From a virus, in IMG/VR virus record IMGVR_UViG_3300044701_000344, positions 1 through 39,023 of that record: a stretch of 39,023 nt of DNA. One strand, given 5' to 3'. This document shows, piece after piece, positions 1-8,050 of this stretch. Position numbers and translations under genes: made by a program. Below the pieces are notes generated by a model that saw only the letters and a list, made by a program, of their open reading frames with translations, was not told where the DNA came from and ran no database searches. Each line of letters starts with the position of its first letter. Position 1 is the first letter of the stretch.

Positions 1-171
1 CTCTTCTACTAGCATACTAATATACTTGTCATTCTTCGCATTGTCAAGACTATCGTACTTACGCATAAGTTTCATGCACACCTGTGTAAGTTCTGCACAT
101 TCTTCTGCTGTGATAGCCATCAACTGTTGAAAGTCATTGATGGGCGTTTCGAGATCTTGATTACTTACCAT
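1..171 (-). CDS. MazG-like nucleotide pyrophosphohydrolase, N-terminal part (runs off the window)
   Basis: An open frame of 57 codons starts at an ATG at 171 and continues past the left edge. It contains EECAE at residues 23-27 and LVEE at 54-57, spaced as in the EExxE...ExxD metal-binding pattern of all-alpha NTP pyrophosphohydrolases (MazG/dUTPase-like superfamily). These enzymes hydrolyse NTPs or dNTPs to monophosphate and pyrophosphate. The start overlaps the end of the upstream membrane-protein gene by 11 bp, which suggests translational coupling. The second half of the signature lies outside the window, so the family call rests on one motif and the helical pattern. Confidence 0.6.
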   Translation of the reverse strand, partial: MVSNQDLETPINDFQQLMAITAEECAELTQVCMKLMRKYDSLDNAKNDKYISMLVEE

Positions 172-349
172 GTTCTTGTCTTTTTCTAAGATCGCAATAG
201 TCAACAGTCCAGAGAGAGTATACTAATCCTGCTAGTAGACCGTATGAAATATTCATCCAAAAGTTATCACTAGTTATACTGGCTATACTAAAACTAAGTA
301 TTATATCTGCTGCAAGAATAGCAATCGCCCAATCATACCAACGTATCAT
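161..349 (-). CDS. small two-helix membrane protein
   Basis: This 62-residue protein has two hydrophobic segments, about residues 5-25 and 31-49, and a charged tail ending in RKRQEHGK. It looks like a small inner-membrane protein with a cytoplasmic C-terminus. The ATG at 349 follows a GAGGT Shine-Dalgarno sequence at good distance. It sits between the exonuclease gene and the MazG-like gene in the same direction. No family is recognised and no function is proposed; many phages carry such proteins in their early regions. Confidence 0.6.
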   Translation of the reverse strand: MIRWYDWAIAILAADIILSFSIASITSDNFWMNISYGLLAGLVYSLWTVDYCDLRKRQEHGK

Positions 350-379
350 ACCTACCTCAATATAAAATATGTTTACCCA

Positions 380-916
380 TTATTTTGTCCATCCGTGGTG
401 TTTAAAGATAATTTGTACACTCTTGGCTTGGAAGTAAGCATCTGCAAGAGCATTGTGTAGATTGGTCTGCATGTCTTTGCGAGGATCCTTAGGCATACGT
501 TTGGTGATTGTTCTAGAATCATTAATCTGCCAAAACTGCCACGGAATAGGTTTGCCTACCATACGGTACATGTTTTCAAGAATAGTAATGTCAAAGCCAT
601 AGCCTTGGCCCCAAATCTCATCAACACCCACAACCCACCGATTAAGTTGTGACAATGCTTCTTCTACAGTAACAGCACCAGTCTGATCAAATGCTTCTTC
701 CATAACAGCAGGATCTTGTCGACCCCACCATTCAATAGTGCTGTCGCTTGTTGTGCGTCCAAGCCGGTCTTGATCATCTACAAGAATTTTAAGATACAGC
801 TCTGAATGTGGTTCGGCGTCAGTAGTCGGGTCAAATTTAACTGCTCCAAGACTAAGAACAGTTGCGGTAGGAAACACGTCAAGGGTTTCCAAGTCAATCA
901 TGCCATGAATGGTCAT
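380..916 (-). CDS. dexA: DEDDh 3'-5' exonuclease, DexA / Rv2179c-like
   Basis: This 178-residue protein has the DEDDh exonuclease signature: D8 and E10 in IDLET, D109 in GYGFD, and H154 with D159 in HNALADAY. The opening (MIDLETLDVFPTATVLSLGAV) and length match the T4 DexA / Rv2179c-like group, which degrades single-stranded DNA or RNA from the 3' end with two metal ions. It starts at ATG 916, overlapping the stop of the upstream 54-aa gene as ATGA, so the two are probably translated together. The likely role is nucleotide recycling or DNA processing during infection. The symbol is by similarity; substrate is not shown by sequence. Confidence 0.85.
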   Translation of the reverse strand: MTIHGMIDLETLDVFPTATVLSLGAVKFDPTTDAEPHSELYLKILVDDQDRLGRTTSDSTIEWWGRQDPAVMEEAFDQTGAVTVEEALSQLNRWVVGVDEIWGQGYGFDITILENMYRMVGKPIPWQFWQINDSRTITKRMPKDPRKDMQTNLHNALADAYFQAKSVQIIFKHHGWTK

Positions 917-1077
917 CGTTTTCTATTCTCCTGTCCTATGCCTGAGATAATAAGGAACACATACAGTAAAGGCCAAGCCCACCCTGTCAAATATCCCGTT
1001 GTGTGTAGAATCATTAGTGCAATACCTGTAGCACCAGTTGTGCCTATACCGCTAGTTTGTGGTACTGGTAACTTCAT
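913..1077 (-). CDS. 54-aa membrane protein
   Basis: A 54-codon frame begins at ATG 1077 behind a strong AAGGAG site and ends in an ATGA overlap with the exonuclease gene. The product begins MKLPVPQTSGIGTTGATG, has a hydrophobic stretch with a glycine/threonine-rich start (about residues 10-45), and ends in a basic tail (ENRKR). It is probably a membrane protein with one or two spans. It lies directly downstream of a host-type promoter and forms the first cistron of that unit. The good ribosome site and the stop/start overlap argue that it is real. No family recognised. Confidence 0.65.
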   Translation of the reverse strand: MKLPVPQTSGIGTTGATGIALMILHTTGYLTGWAWPLLYVFLIISGIGQENRKR

Positions 1078-1081
1078 GAGA

Positions 1082-1124
1082 ACTCCTTGCTTTGCAGTAT
1101 ATTAGCATATCACAAGCAAGGAGT
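1082..1124 (-). promoter_or_regulatory. inverted repeat masking the SD of the 54-aa gene
   Basis: Two perfect 11-bp arms (1082-1092 and 1114-1124) are separated by 21 bp. On the minus-strand RNA the second arm, AAGCAAGGAGT, is the Shine-Dalgarno of the gene starting at 1077. The first arm overlaps the -35 box. RNA reading through from upstream could fold and hide the ribosome site, while RNA started at the internal promoter would lack the first arm. Confidence 0.6.
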
Positions 1125-1127
1125 CAA
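1099..1127 (-). promoter_or_regulatory. sigma70-type promoter for 54-aa protein and exonuclease
   Basis: TTGACT (1127-1122), a 17-nt spacer, and TAATAT (1104-1099) on the minus strand. The predicted start near 1092 gives a leader of about 15 nt carrying the AAGGAG site. Confidence 0.7.
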
Positions 1128-1133
1128 CGGTTT

Positions 1134-1499
1134 TTATTCTCTATTTTCTACAAAGTTAGCAAGTTGCGGAGGTTGCCAACCTTCTGGCTTGAGAACTTTT
1201 CCATCTTCGCGCTTACGAACTTTGCCTGTAGCAGAATCAATCTTAGCAAAGTTTGTACGCATCACTTCATTCCAAGCACCTTCTCCGTCAAAGCCTCCTG
1301 CACGAATAGCACCCATAGTAACAACAAGAATGTCAACAAGAGCATCCAGTTGTTCTACACGGTCATTTGCTTCAATGGCATCTTGCAGTTCGGTGTATTC
1401 TTCGTCAATAAGACCAAGATACATTTTGTAGTTTGCTTCACTAGGTGTTTGATCACATGCTGTATGAAACGTATCAATATCTTTAAATGGATTTGTCAT
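1134..1499 (-). CDS. mazG: MazG-like / HisE-like nucleotide pyrophosphohydrolase
   Basis: This 121-residue protein shows E33, E34 and E37 in IDEEYTE and a second metal site E49xxD52 followed by D56. This is the standard MazG / phosphoribosyl-ATP pyrophosphatase-like pattern. The C-terminal stretch GKVRKREDGKVLKPEGW is typical of phage members. These enzymes cleave NTPs or dNTPs and may rebalance pools or lower (p)ppGpp-related signals in infected cells; the substrate cannot be read from sequence. The ATG at 1499 lies next to the co-chaperonin stop at 1501, so both are probably cotranscribed. It is a different protein from the MazG-like fragment at the left edge. Confidence 0.85.
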   Translation of the reverse strand: MTNPFKDIDTFHTACDQTPSEANYKMYLGLIDEEYTELQDAIEANDRVEQLDALVDILVVTMGAIRAGGFDGEGAWNEVMRTNFAKIDSATGKVRKREDGKVLKPEGWQPPQLANFVENRE

Positions 1500-1500
1500 T

Positions 1501-1911
1501 TTAAACTCTCATAAATGCTGACGGATCGATGGTTGCTGATTGGCCATCGCTATATTCTTTACCAATAACAACACCTTCTGGTTTGACGTCTGAATATGCC
1601 AATACACTTTCAGCTTCAACCATTCTAACTTCAATAGCACCTTCTGTGGGTGTTTCTAGTTTAACACCTCTAGTCCAACGACCATGTTCTACTAGGATCC
1701 AATCACCGATATTGTAATCATCGTTGTTGTCTGGACCTTTAGCATACACTCGGCCCCAGCGGGGATAAATGCCGCGTGTTTTACCATCATCTTCTGTAAT
1801 GATAAGTCCGCTTTTAGTGCGTTGTTCTCCAAAATACATGTCAGAGACTAGTACACGATTGCCGATAGCCTTTAGACCATTTACTTTTAGAGCATCAAGA
1901 TTAATTGCCAT
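1501..1911 (-). CDS. GroES/gp31-like co-chaperonin
   Basis: This 136-residue protein has the cpn10 fold pattern: IGNRVLV near residues 16-22, a flexible loop with GLII around 35-38, then GRVYAKGP and GDWILVEHG. In T4, gp31 replaces GroES to cap GroEL and fold the large major capsid protein. The basic loop and GLII tripeptide are the GroEL-binding part. It is longer than the roughly 95-110 residues usual for the family, with an extra C-terminal segment. The start overlaps the upstream stop as TAATG, with AAAGGTG upstream. It acts in the cytoplasm with host GroEL. Confidence 0.8.
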   Translation of the reverse strand: MAINLDALKVNGLKAIGNRVLVSDMYFGEQRTKSGLIITEDDGKTRGIYPRWGRVYAKGPDNNDDYNIGDWILVEHGRWTRGVKLETPTEGAIEVRMVEAESVLAYSDVKPEGVVIGKEYSDGQSATIDPSAFMRV

Positions 1912-2315
1912 TATTCACCTTTTTGTACAAAGTTTCCGTTTGCGTCTTCGATCCAGTCGTCTTCTACCAGTTCTTTTTCTGCCGCAGTTAACGGTTCTTC
2001 GATTACTGCTTTTCTAGTAGTCCTACGAGCAACTGGCTTAGTTTCTACTACAGGCTGTTCTTCAACTTCCGCAGTTTTAGGTTTAGCTGTACCTGAATCA
2101 GGTCTAGCTTTGCCAGCTTGTGCATAATGCTCTTTTACAATGTCTTCACGTTTGCGAACAATCATGCCACCTGGGCCTAGTTCGTCGCCTCTAGCATTAA
2201 CTTTAGCATTGCCAGCAGCAGGTGTAAGTTCGTTACGCTTGCGCAGTAGATCCATATCTACTACTTTTCCACGCATTGAACGATGTTGTTTCTTTCCTGG
2301 TGATACTTTAGACAT
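1911..2315 (-). CDS. conserved charged protein of unknown function
   Basis: This 134-residue protein has a basic N-terminal half (MSKVSPGKKQHRSMRG, then MDLLRKRNELTP and GDELGPGGMIVRKRED). A Pro/Glu/Lys-rich linker follows, and the C-terminus is acidic (EKELVEDDWIEDANGNF). It looks largely unstructured. A late-type promoter box sits about 25 nt upstream and AAGGAGA precedes ATG 2315. It is co-oriented and overlaps the co-chaperonin gene by one base, so a link to late assembly is possible. The pattern resembles small proteins seen in marine T4-like phages; no function is known to me. Confidence 0.7.
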   Translation of the reverse strand: MSKVSPGKKQHRSMRGKVVDMDLLRKRNELTPAAGNAKVNARGDELGPGGMIVRKREDIVKEHYAQAGKARPDSGTAKPKTAEVEEQPVVETKPVARRTTRKAVIEEPLTAAEKELVEDDWIEDANGNFVQKGE

Positions 2316-2339
2316 ATCAGTCTCCTTATAATATGCGTA

Positions 2340-2348
2340 TATTTATCG
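2340..2348 (-). promoter_or_regulatory. late-type promoter box
   Basis: CGATAAATA on the minus strand, about 24 nt before ATG 2315 and overlapping the 3' end of the upstream gene. It matches the T4 late -10 box TATAAATA in six of eight positions. Confidence 0.6.
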
Positions 2349-2900
2349 TAAGAACTCGCGCCAATCAAGGCCATATTGAATTGAATCTATGCGATGTACA
2401 CCAATCAAATATAGCACATAACTTGCCACACTTGAGCCTCGGCCCACACCCCACACAATACCATTCTCACGCATAAAGTCTACAAGATAGATCATATAGC
2501 GTAATAGATTTATCATACTGCGTTCTTCAAATGCTTTGAGTTCTTCGCAGACTCTATTCCATTCCGGTGTTTCTTGTATTTCGTATGCTTCAAAGATACC
2601 AGTTTTAGACATAAGTTTGGATATAATATACGCACCTACATCAAGGGTTTTATATTCGTCAGGCATGTACCATTCACTCTGACACACACTGTCAAACGTC
2701 TTTTGATCTACATCGATAGGAATATATTTTTGTAGTGTAGGAAGACCTTGGTCTTCCATAGCACTGTTAAACCGGTCAACATCATCGTTTGGATCGCAGA
2801 GAACTACGTGGCACTTGTCAATATTGCCACTGTATATCATATCTATTAGATCACGGTTCGTGAAACGTGGAATACCTAAGTCGTCTGTTTTCATTAGCAT
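2343..2900 (-). CDS. stand-alone fragment related to bacterial DNA polymerase III alpha
   Basis: The last 40 residues of this 185-aa protein read like the start of the C-family polymerase palm: GVGRGSSVASYVLYLIGV (151-168), then YGLDWREFL (176-184). In PolIII alpha the GxGRGS loop contacts the dNTP triphosphate and the segment ends in ERFLNPER. It stops exactly there, before the catalytic PDFDxDF aspartates, so it cannot be a polymerase by itself. The upstream 150 residues are helical and contain LRYMIYLVDFMRENG. No Shine-Dalgarno is visible before ATG 2900 and the previous gene ends 9 nt upstream, so coupling is likely. It may be a regulatory or decoy protein, or a remnant of a split gene. 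Confidence 0.7.
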   Translation of the reverse strand: MLMKTDDLGIPRFTNRDLIDMIYSGNIDKCHVVLCDPNDDVDRFNSAMEDQGLPTLQKYIPIDVDQKTFDSVCQSEWYMPDEYKTLDVGAYIISKLMSKTGIFEAYEIQETPEWNRVCEELKAFEERSMINLLRYMIYLVDFMRENGIVWGVGRGSSVASYVLYLIGVHRIDSIQYGLDWREFLR

Positions 2901-2909
2901 AAGAACAGT

Positions 2910-3155
2910 TTAACTGATATTGATTAAACTGTCAAGATCATTTCCGCCATTTTGTTGATATTGCTCTCTTTGGCGTTGAGCTGACATAGCTCTTCTATGG
3001 TATAGTTCTTCTTTGTATATTTCTAATACACCAGATATTTGTGATCTTAATCCTGGATTTTGAGTTAGAAAATACTTGCGCTGGAGTTCCATAACCTTGG
3101 ACTCCAGCTGTGTTTCTGTAAGATTTGATAGACTGTCTATCAACGGGTTTATCAT
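2910..3155 (-). CDS. small conserved helical protein of unknown function
   Basis: I take ATG 3155, giving 81 residues, because it overlaps the upstream stop as ATGA; a longer frame to 3209 would run far into the neighbouring gene. The protein is helical (LTETQLESKVMELQRKYF, LEIYKEELYHRRAM), turns glutamine-rich, and ends DLDSLINIS. It resembles small proteins that accompany structural genes in marine T4-like phages. Overlap with the fibre-like gene upstream suggests late expression from the promoter at 3779. Function unknown. Confidence 0.7.
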   Translation of the reverse strand: MINPLIDSLSNLTETQLESKVMELQRKYFLTQNPGLRSQISGVLEIYKEELYHRRAMSAQRQREQYQQNGGNDLDSLINIS

Positions 3156-3757
3156 GCAAATACGCCTAAATAGTTTGCATAAACAGTATTGCCTTGGTTC
3201 ACTGTCCAAAATTCTACAATAACTGGATTGTCTCTATTAGTTACGCTATCTACAGTTAGTGAAGCAGGGAAGTTGCCGCTTTTCTTAAGAGTGCCGCCAC
3301 CTTCTACAGTCAGTGTCACAGTATGAACAACACTAACATCTCCGTCTGCGGCTGTGCCTCTAAACTCTACAGTAATCTTAGCATAGCCGTCGCGATTGGG
3401 CCAATCGGATAGTGTAAAGTTAGCAGTGCCGGGTGTAGCATTACTGTTTAGATTTAGTGCAATCCTTTGATAATGACCGTTTAGAAAACTGATACTATCT
3501 CCTGCAATCTTTGTACCTGCATTGAAATACTGTTCTGTAGTCTGTGTTAGTGACGCATCGGCAATAGTAGTTCCATTAAAGTCGTTGGATGCATCTAATT
3601 TAGCAGTTGAGTTTTGTAGCTGTGTAACTTCGCTTGCTGCTGTAGCAAGACCTGTTTTTATAATACTAAAGTTATCGCGAAATCCCTGTGTGTCATTGTC
3701 TACACCAGCTACTGGATATGCTGCGTCAATAGTTTCGCTTACGATATTACTGGTCAT
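3152..3757 (-). CDS. virion structural protein with fibre-type N-terminus
   Basis: This 201-residue protein starts with YPVAGVDNDTQGFRDNF followed by a short coiled coil (about 20-55). This is a divergent form of the baseplate-attachment module seen in the neighbouring giant proteins. The rest is beta-rich (HTVTLTVEGGGTL, VIVEFWTVNQGN). It is probably a small fibre or fibre-associated protein. A late-type promoter lies about 21 nt upstream and AAGGA precedes ATG 3757. The structural role comes from context and composition; receptor-binding activity is not shown. Confidence 0.7.
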   Translation of the reverse strand: MTSNIVSETIDAAYPVAGVDNDTQGFRDNFSIIKTGLATAASEVTQLQNSTAKLDASNDFNGTTIADASLTQTTEQYFNAGTKIAGDSISFLNGHYQRIALNLNSNATPGTANFTLSDWPNRDGYAKITVEFRGTAADGDVSVVHTVTLTVEGGGTLKKSGNFPASLTVDSVTNRDNPVIVEFWTVNQGNTVYANYLGVFA

Positions 3758-3778
3758 TTGTTTTCCTTGTTATACACA

Positions 3779-3787
3779 TATTTATCG
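3779..3787 (-). promoter_or_regulatory. late-type promoter box
   Basis: CGATAAATA on the minus strand, about 21 nt before ATG 3757, in the 33-bp gap between two structural genes. Confidence 0.6.
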
Positions 3788-3790
3788 CTA

Positions 3791-6700
3791 TTATACGTTA
3801 AATTGATAATTTGCGAACAGTATAAACTGTTCCTGTTGAGAATTTTCTGTTCTTTTTATTATATATCTATCAATATCATAGTTTATGTTTTTTTGATCAA
3901 AGTCGCTATTTTTAATATTAGCCAGTATGTCTGCGCTGGTTCCAGGCTTACAGTAGCATACAGGTATCGCAGTCACATAGTCAAGTTCTTGGAAACCGTT
4001 TTGCGGAGTTCTCATCCACAGTGGCAAATAGTTTCTTTCTTTTTTACCTACAGTTTCTATGTTATCTCTCATATGCTCAATGCTGGATCTGTATCTCACA
4101 TTGTCTTTAGTTTGACTAACTTTGATAGCATTAGTGTCAGCTTTGATAGTGTTAGGAGGATTTGGTCTTAGACGCTGCGGCTCACTGTCACTCTTTTCAA
4201 GTGCGACACTTACGTCACTAGTATCAAACAGTTCTAATTCAAAATCTGCGTTGTCTACATTAAGATCAAAACTACCATCTCTAGTTTCTATTACTAGTTC
4301 ATCATTTTCAGCAAATATAAATCTCACATATCCGCCACGCCCGTACACAGGCAGTGCTTCATACCCTAAGCCCGTTTTGGTTTGATCATCCTTAGCAGCA
4401 TACAACAAACTATCTGCTGTGATACGATTTTGTGTATTAATCTTAAAGGTACTAGCAGTTTTTCCTCTAGAACTTTGAGCGAAGTCTTTTACTTCTATAT
4501 ATACAACTTCATATACTGTTTCATTACTGCCTGGTTCTCTAGCAATAGCAGTTTTAAACTCTCCTAGACCGTACTGTTTTCTACGATGATTTTTAGCAGC
4601 CGCAGCTACAAAGTTACCTACAGTTTTAGCTTCTATGCCAGCATAGACCAGCATGTCAAGATTTTTTTGAATACCAAACGCAGGATCGCCTAGTCTATAA
4701 ATCTTTGAAGGGTTGAATACGTCTGTGTTGCTTACAAAGTTTCTATACAATGTACGCTCTACGTCCTTGAGCATTGGTCTCATATAGATATCAGTGTACT
4801 GTACATCGTCAAGGTCTTCTACTTTTAATATAAACTCACGCTCTATAGCAGTGTATCCAAATCTATCTCTAGCTTCTGCGGTAAATCTATAGACTCTATC
4901 AAATGTAGTATCACTTGGGAATACACCGTCCCAACTTAAAGTTTTATTGTCGAATGTGGTAAGTCCTGCACCTTCATTGTCAGGAAACTGTCTAGCAAAT
5001 CCTACTATTTCACCATCATATCTCAGTGTCATGCCATTAGGCAGTTTACCACTTTTTAGAGTATAGATCATTCTAGTATCAGGTACTGTGGTCTCTGCTT
5101 CTATTTTTAGTGTACTAACAAAGTTGGCATTGATAGTGCCTAGATCCACAGGTGTAATCCAACTGATATTTGTATCAATTTCACCTATCACACGTAAATC
5201 AAATGTTTTGATAGTACTAGGTATATCAACATCGTCGCTAGTAGCTAATACTAAAGTTTCACTAAAGAAATCGTTTCTAAACAGTGCTATGCCTACATTG
5301 CGACCTTGATTCAGTTGACGTGATAGATTTCTGTCAAACTGTATTCTGTCTTCGTTATCTCTTAGCAGTGATACACGTATTTCCCCACTATCGCCAGAAG
5401 TAAGGAAGAAACTTCTAATGTTAGATATCACACGACTTCTAGCAGTGCTAGGTATTTTTATACGCCAGCGTGTGCGTTCTATAACTTCTATGTATGCTAC
5501 ACCACCATATGCTGATTCTAATGCTTGTGTTGTAGCCGTTAGTCTATCACTTAGGCTTAGTTCCTCTAGAGTTTCGGCAACCTGTGTCCAATTAGCAGTT
5601 ATAAAGTTTATTTGTATATTACCGTCTTCGTCTAGAACTAAATCACCGTCTATATCTAATTGTGGAGTAACATTGTGAGAAACAATGCATCTATAAATGA
5701 ATCCATTCCCGCCTGATTCTGTAGTATATACAACGTAGTCGCCTACAAAGTAGTTTTCATTTACCTGTATATTTTGCGGCGAACTGCTAGGATAAATCTC
5801 GTTATTAAACGGATCTGTTTGTGATATTTCATATTCAATGTATGGAGTGATACTGTCTATGGTATAAGTTTCACTTTCTTCAAAGCGAAGTATACGTTTA
5901 TTATATTTTTCTTTATCGGCTTCGTTTAGTCTTTGAACAAACATGTAGTCTTGGCCAGTAAGTGCAGTTCTGCTTAACAGTAAGCTGATATTAGGAGCAA
6001 GTGTTTGATCAAGAAATATAATGTCATAGTCAGCATTTCTACTGTCTACGTTGGTAACACGATATTGTCTGCGTCCTAACAGAATGTCTCTGCCAATCAG
6101 ATCAAATAGATCCTGTACTCCGTCTATGTTTCCAGTAAGATCTACTTTAAATATTTTAAATGATGTTTTGCCTAACAGAGTGTCTTCGTAGAAGTTGGCA
6201 AATATCTCCACAATGTCTAGATCTGTAGTTATACGTGTGGCTCTAACTGTAAACTTGTAGTCTGTAGTAATAGCAGGTTGATAGGGAATATAACCCACTA
6301 TTTCACCTGTTTGACTGTCTAGACTTAGACCGGGCGGCAGTTCGCTAGGTGATCCATCGTTGTTTACACTTTCTAGTGTAAAAGTTATTATACCCTCCAA
6401 TGTAGGATTATCTATTACATCTAGATAAAGTGTAGTATAGTTGTTAGCACGTTTAAATCCTAAATCACTAGGTGTTAACCAAGTTGGTGTACGAACATTT
6501 GTAGCATCTGCTCTAAACACACCTGTACTAGATCTCATTACAGTGTTATCTGCTTTAAGATAATCATCACCTACCACATAAATTCTAAATTCTCTGCGTA
6601 CAAAAGTGTCTCCGTCTGTAACTGTTACAGCAAAAGGATAATATCTGTTTAGCTTTCTAAAATTAATTGTTGGTTCGTTATAGTCATAATCTTGTGAGTC

Positions 6701-7321
6701 GTAAAAGAAGCTGGCAAAACCATTTGAACTAAGTGTTCCGTAGTCTGCCGGCAATCCACCGTAGGGCGCACTGTCATATCCGCCTGCTTGGAAACGTTTG
6801 TCTAGACTAAGCAGTGGCTCTACAACACCAAATAATCTGCCATCTTCTGTAAGTGTAATGCCTGGCGGAAGTTCCCCGTCAGCATTAGCTATGAAATATC
6901 TGAGACTGTCACCAGCAGGAAGGTCAGTGTCTGTAGCAATTAATTGGAAATCTATCAGTTCGTTATCTAGCACATAAAGTGTGTCATTTGGTCCTACAGG
7001 CAATAGTCCTGCATTAGTTTGCCATTGCGGGTCGTCTGGACCTGTTACTGCAATCTCTACAGTTCTGTCTTGGAATCTATCTTCGTGATACGCTCTTATA
7101 ACTGCTGTAAAAGTTCTGTTGTAAGCAACTTCGTACACAGTACCAACAATTTTAGTGCCTTCTAACCTAGTACCAGTAGGTAACTCGCCGCTGATTAATT
7201 CTAGTTCTATCCCAGTTATGTTGTTTGCTAGCGGCAGATTCAGTTCAACTACACTTCTTTCTATCAGTGTAGTTAATCTTGAACCCGAACTTATGCTCCA
7301 TAGGTTAGTGTCTACAATCAT
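3791..7321 (-). CDS. 1176-aa structural protein with Ig-like (He_PIG) domains
   Basis: At least four copies of the signature G-x-LP-x-G-x(2)-L...G-x-I/L-x-G mark putative Ig/cadherin-like He_PIG modules: LPTG at 47-50, LPPG at 151-154, LPPG at 328-331 and LPNG at 760-763. Between them are beta-rich segments, and the C-terminus holds a cysteine pair in AIPVCYCKPG. Such proteins form extended, surface-exposed parts of phage tails and often mediate weak carbohydrate adhesion. No signal peptide or membrane span is present. A late-type box lies 22 nt upstream and AAGGAATATAACG precedes ATG 7321. Probably a fibre or baseplate-proximal appendage; exact place unknown. Confidence 0.8.
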   Translation of the reverse strand: MIVDTNLWSISSGSRLTTLIERSVVELNLPLANNITGIELELISGELPTGTRLEGTKIVGTVYEVAYNRTFTAVIRAYHEDRFQDRTVEIAVTGPDDPQWQTNAGLLPVGPNDTLYVLDNELIDFQLIATDTDLPAGDSLRYFIANADGELPPGITLTEDGRLFGVVEPLLSLDKRFQAGGYDSAPYGGLPADYGTLSSNGFASFFYDSQDYDYNEPTINFRKLNRYYPFAVTVTDGDTFVRREFRIYVVGDDYLKADNTVMRSSTGVFRADATNVRTPTWLTPSDLGFKRANNYTTLYLDVIDNPTLEGIITFTLESVNNDGSPSELPPGLSLDSQTGEIVGYIPYQPAITTDYKFTVRATRITTDLDIVEIFANFYEDTLLGKTSFKIFKVDLTGNIDGVQDLFDLIGRDILLGRRQYRVTNVDSRNADYDIIFLDQTLAPNISLLLSRTALTGQDYMFVQRLNEADKEKYNKRILRFEESETYTIDSITPYIEYEISQTDPFNNEIYPSSSPQNIQVNENYFVGDYVVYTTESGGNGFIYRCIVSHNVTPQLDIDGDLVLDEDGNIQINFITANWTQVAETLEELSLSDRLTATTQALESAYGGVAYIEVIERTRWRIKIPSTARSRVISNIRSFFLTSGDSGEIRVSLLRDNEDRIQFDRNLSRQLNQGRNVGIALFRNDFFSETLVLATSDDVDIPSTIKTFDLRVIGEIDTNISWITPVDLGTINANFVSTLKIEAETTVPDTRMIYTLKSGKLPNGMTLRYDGEIVGFARQFPDNEGAGLTTFDNKTLSWDGVFPSDTTFDRVYRFTAEARDRFGYTAIEREFILKVEDLDDVQYTDIYMRPMLKDVERTLYRNFVSNTDVFNPSKIYRLGDPAFGIQKNLDMLVYAGIEAKTVGNFVAAAAKNHRRKQYGLGEFKTAIAREPGSNETVYEVVYIEVKDFAQSSRGKTASTFKINTQNRITADSLLYAAKDDQTKTGLGYEALPVYGRGGYVRFIFAENDELVIETRDGSFDLNVDNADFELELFDTSDVSVALEKSDSEPQRLRPNPPNTIKADTNAIKVSQTKDNVRYRSSIEHMRDNIETVGKKERNYLPLWMRTPQNGFQELDYVTAIPVCYCKPGTSADILANIKNSDFDQKNINYDIDRYIIKRTENSQQEQFILFANYQFNV

Positions 7322-7343
7322 TCGTTATATTCCTTATACAACG

Positions 7344-7352
7344 TATTTATCG
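7344..7352 (-). promoter_or_regulatory. late-type promoter box
   Basis: CGATAAATA on the minus strand, 22 nt before ATG 7321, in the 36-bp gap between genes. Confidence 0.6.
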
Positions 7353-7357
7353 GAATA

Positions 7358-8050
7358 TTAAATTGAACCTAGATCTACACTAAACGGAGCAGGACTTCCA
7401 AATGTTCCAAGGTTAATATCTACTGTAGCAGCCAGCAGTTCTATAATATTAGTAATGTTTAAGCTGATATTGCCTAGATCAATGTTATTAAAATAGTAAG
7501 CTGTAGCCGCAGGATCTACCCCGTTTACATTTCCAGTTAAATTTCCTACAAAACTACCTGTTGCAGTACCTAAATTTAAAATATTAAACCCTTGAGCGTC
7601 TAGATTTCCACCCAGTTGTGGTGTAGTATCTTCTACTATTTCTGATACATAATCATTAGTAATTGTAAGTGTATTACCTGTAATACTGGTAGTAATTCCG
7701 TCGCCACCTGCTATAGAAATACTAGAACTAGTATCTAGTGTAACACTACCCGTGTCTGCACTTACTGTAATATCAGTTACAACATTCGAAGCATTGATTA
7801 TGATTTTTTCATTGTCAGCAGACAGTGTGATATTATCGCCACCTGCTATCTTTTTAAACTGTAGATCATAATTTACACGATTAAAGAATATGCCTTGCCC
7901 TATGTTTCCTAAGTTACTGGCAGTGGTCTGTTCATCGTCTCGTAAATCTAATTCATCAAAATTCTGATTTATTTTGATAAAGGCTTCGCGTAAATCGTCG
8001 CCAGTACCGTCGTTAGCTATCTGTCCTACATTGATTAACTGTATTGCCAT
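7358..8050 (-). CDS. structural protein with T4 gp10-type N-terminal module
   Basis: This 230-residue protein opens INVGQIANDGTGDDLREAF then KINQNFDELD. That is the same pattern as the first 40 residues of T4 gp10 (INIG..DDGTGD.LR...KINENFDELY), a baseplate wedge protein that holds the short tail fibres. The rest is a repetitive beta-rich shaft with SGNLTG-like turns. It begins with GAAGG about 12 nt before ATG 8050 and follows the next fibre gene by 18 bp, so it is probably cotranscribed from the late box at 8921. I infer a small baseplate-docked fibre; it is far shorter than gp10 (602 aa), so orthology is not claimed. Confidence 0.75.
   Translation of the reverse strand: MAIQLINVGQIANDGTGDDLREAFIKINQNFDELDLRDDEQTTASNLGNIGQGIFFNRVNYDLQFKKIAGGDNITLSADNEKIIINASNVVTDITVSADTGSVTLDTSSSISIAGGDGITTSITGNTLTITNDYVSEIVEDTTPQLGGNLDAQGFNILNLGTATGSFVGNLTGNVNGVDPAATAYYFNNIDLGNISLNITNIIELLAATVDINLGTFGSPAPFSVDLGSI

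Noticed and set aside
3758-4171. 137-aa plus-strand frame and other antisense frames across the structural genes
   Set aside because: Antisense shadows with hydrophobic, serine-rich products and no ribosome sites.
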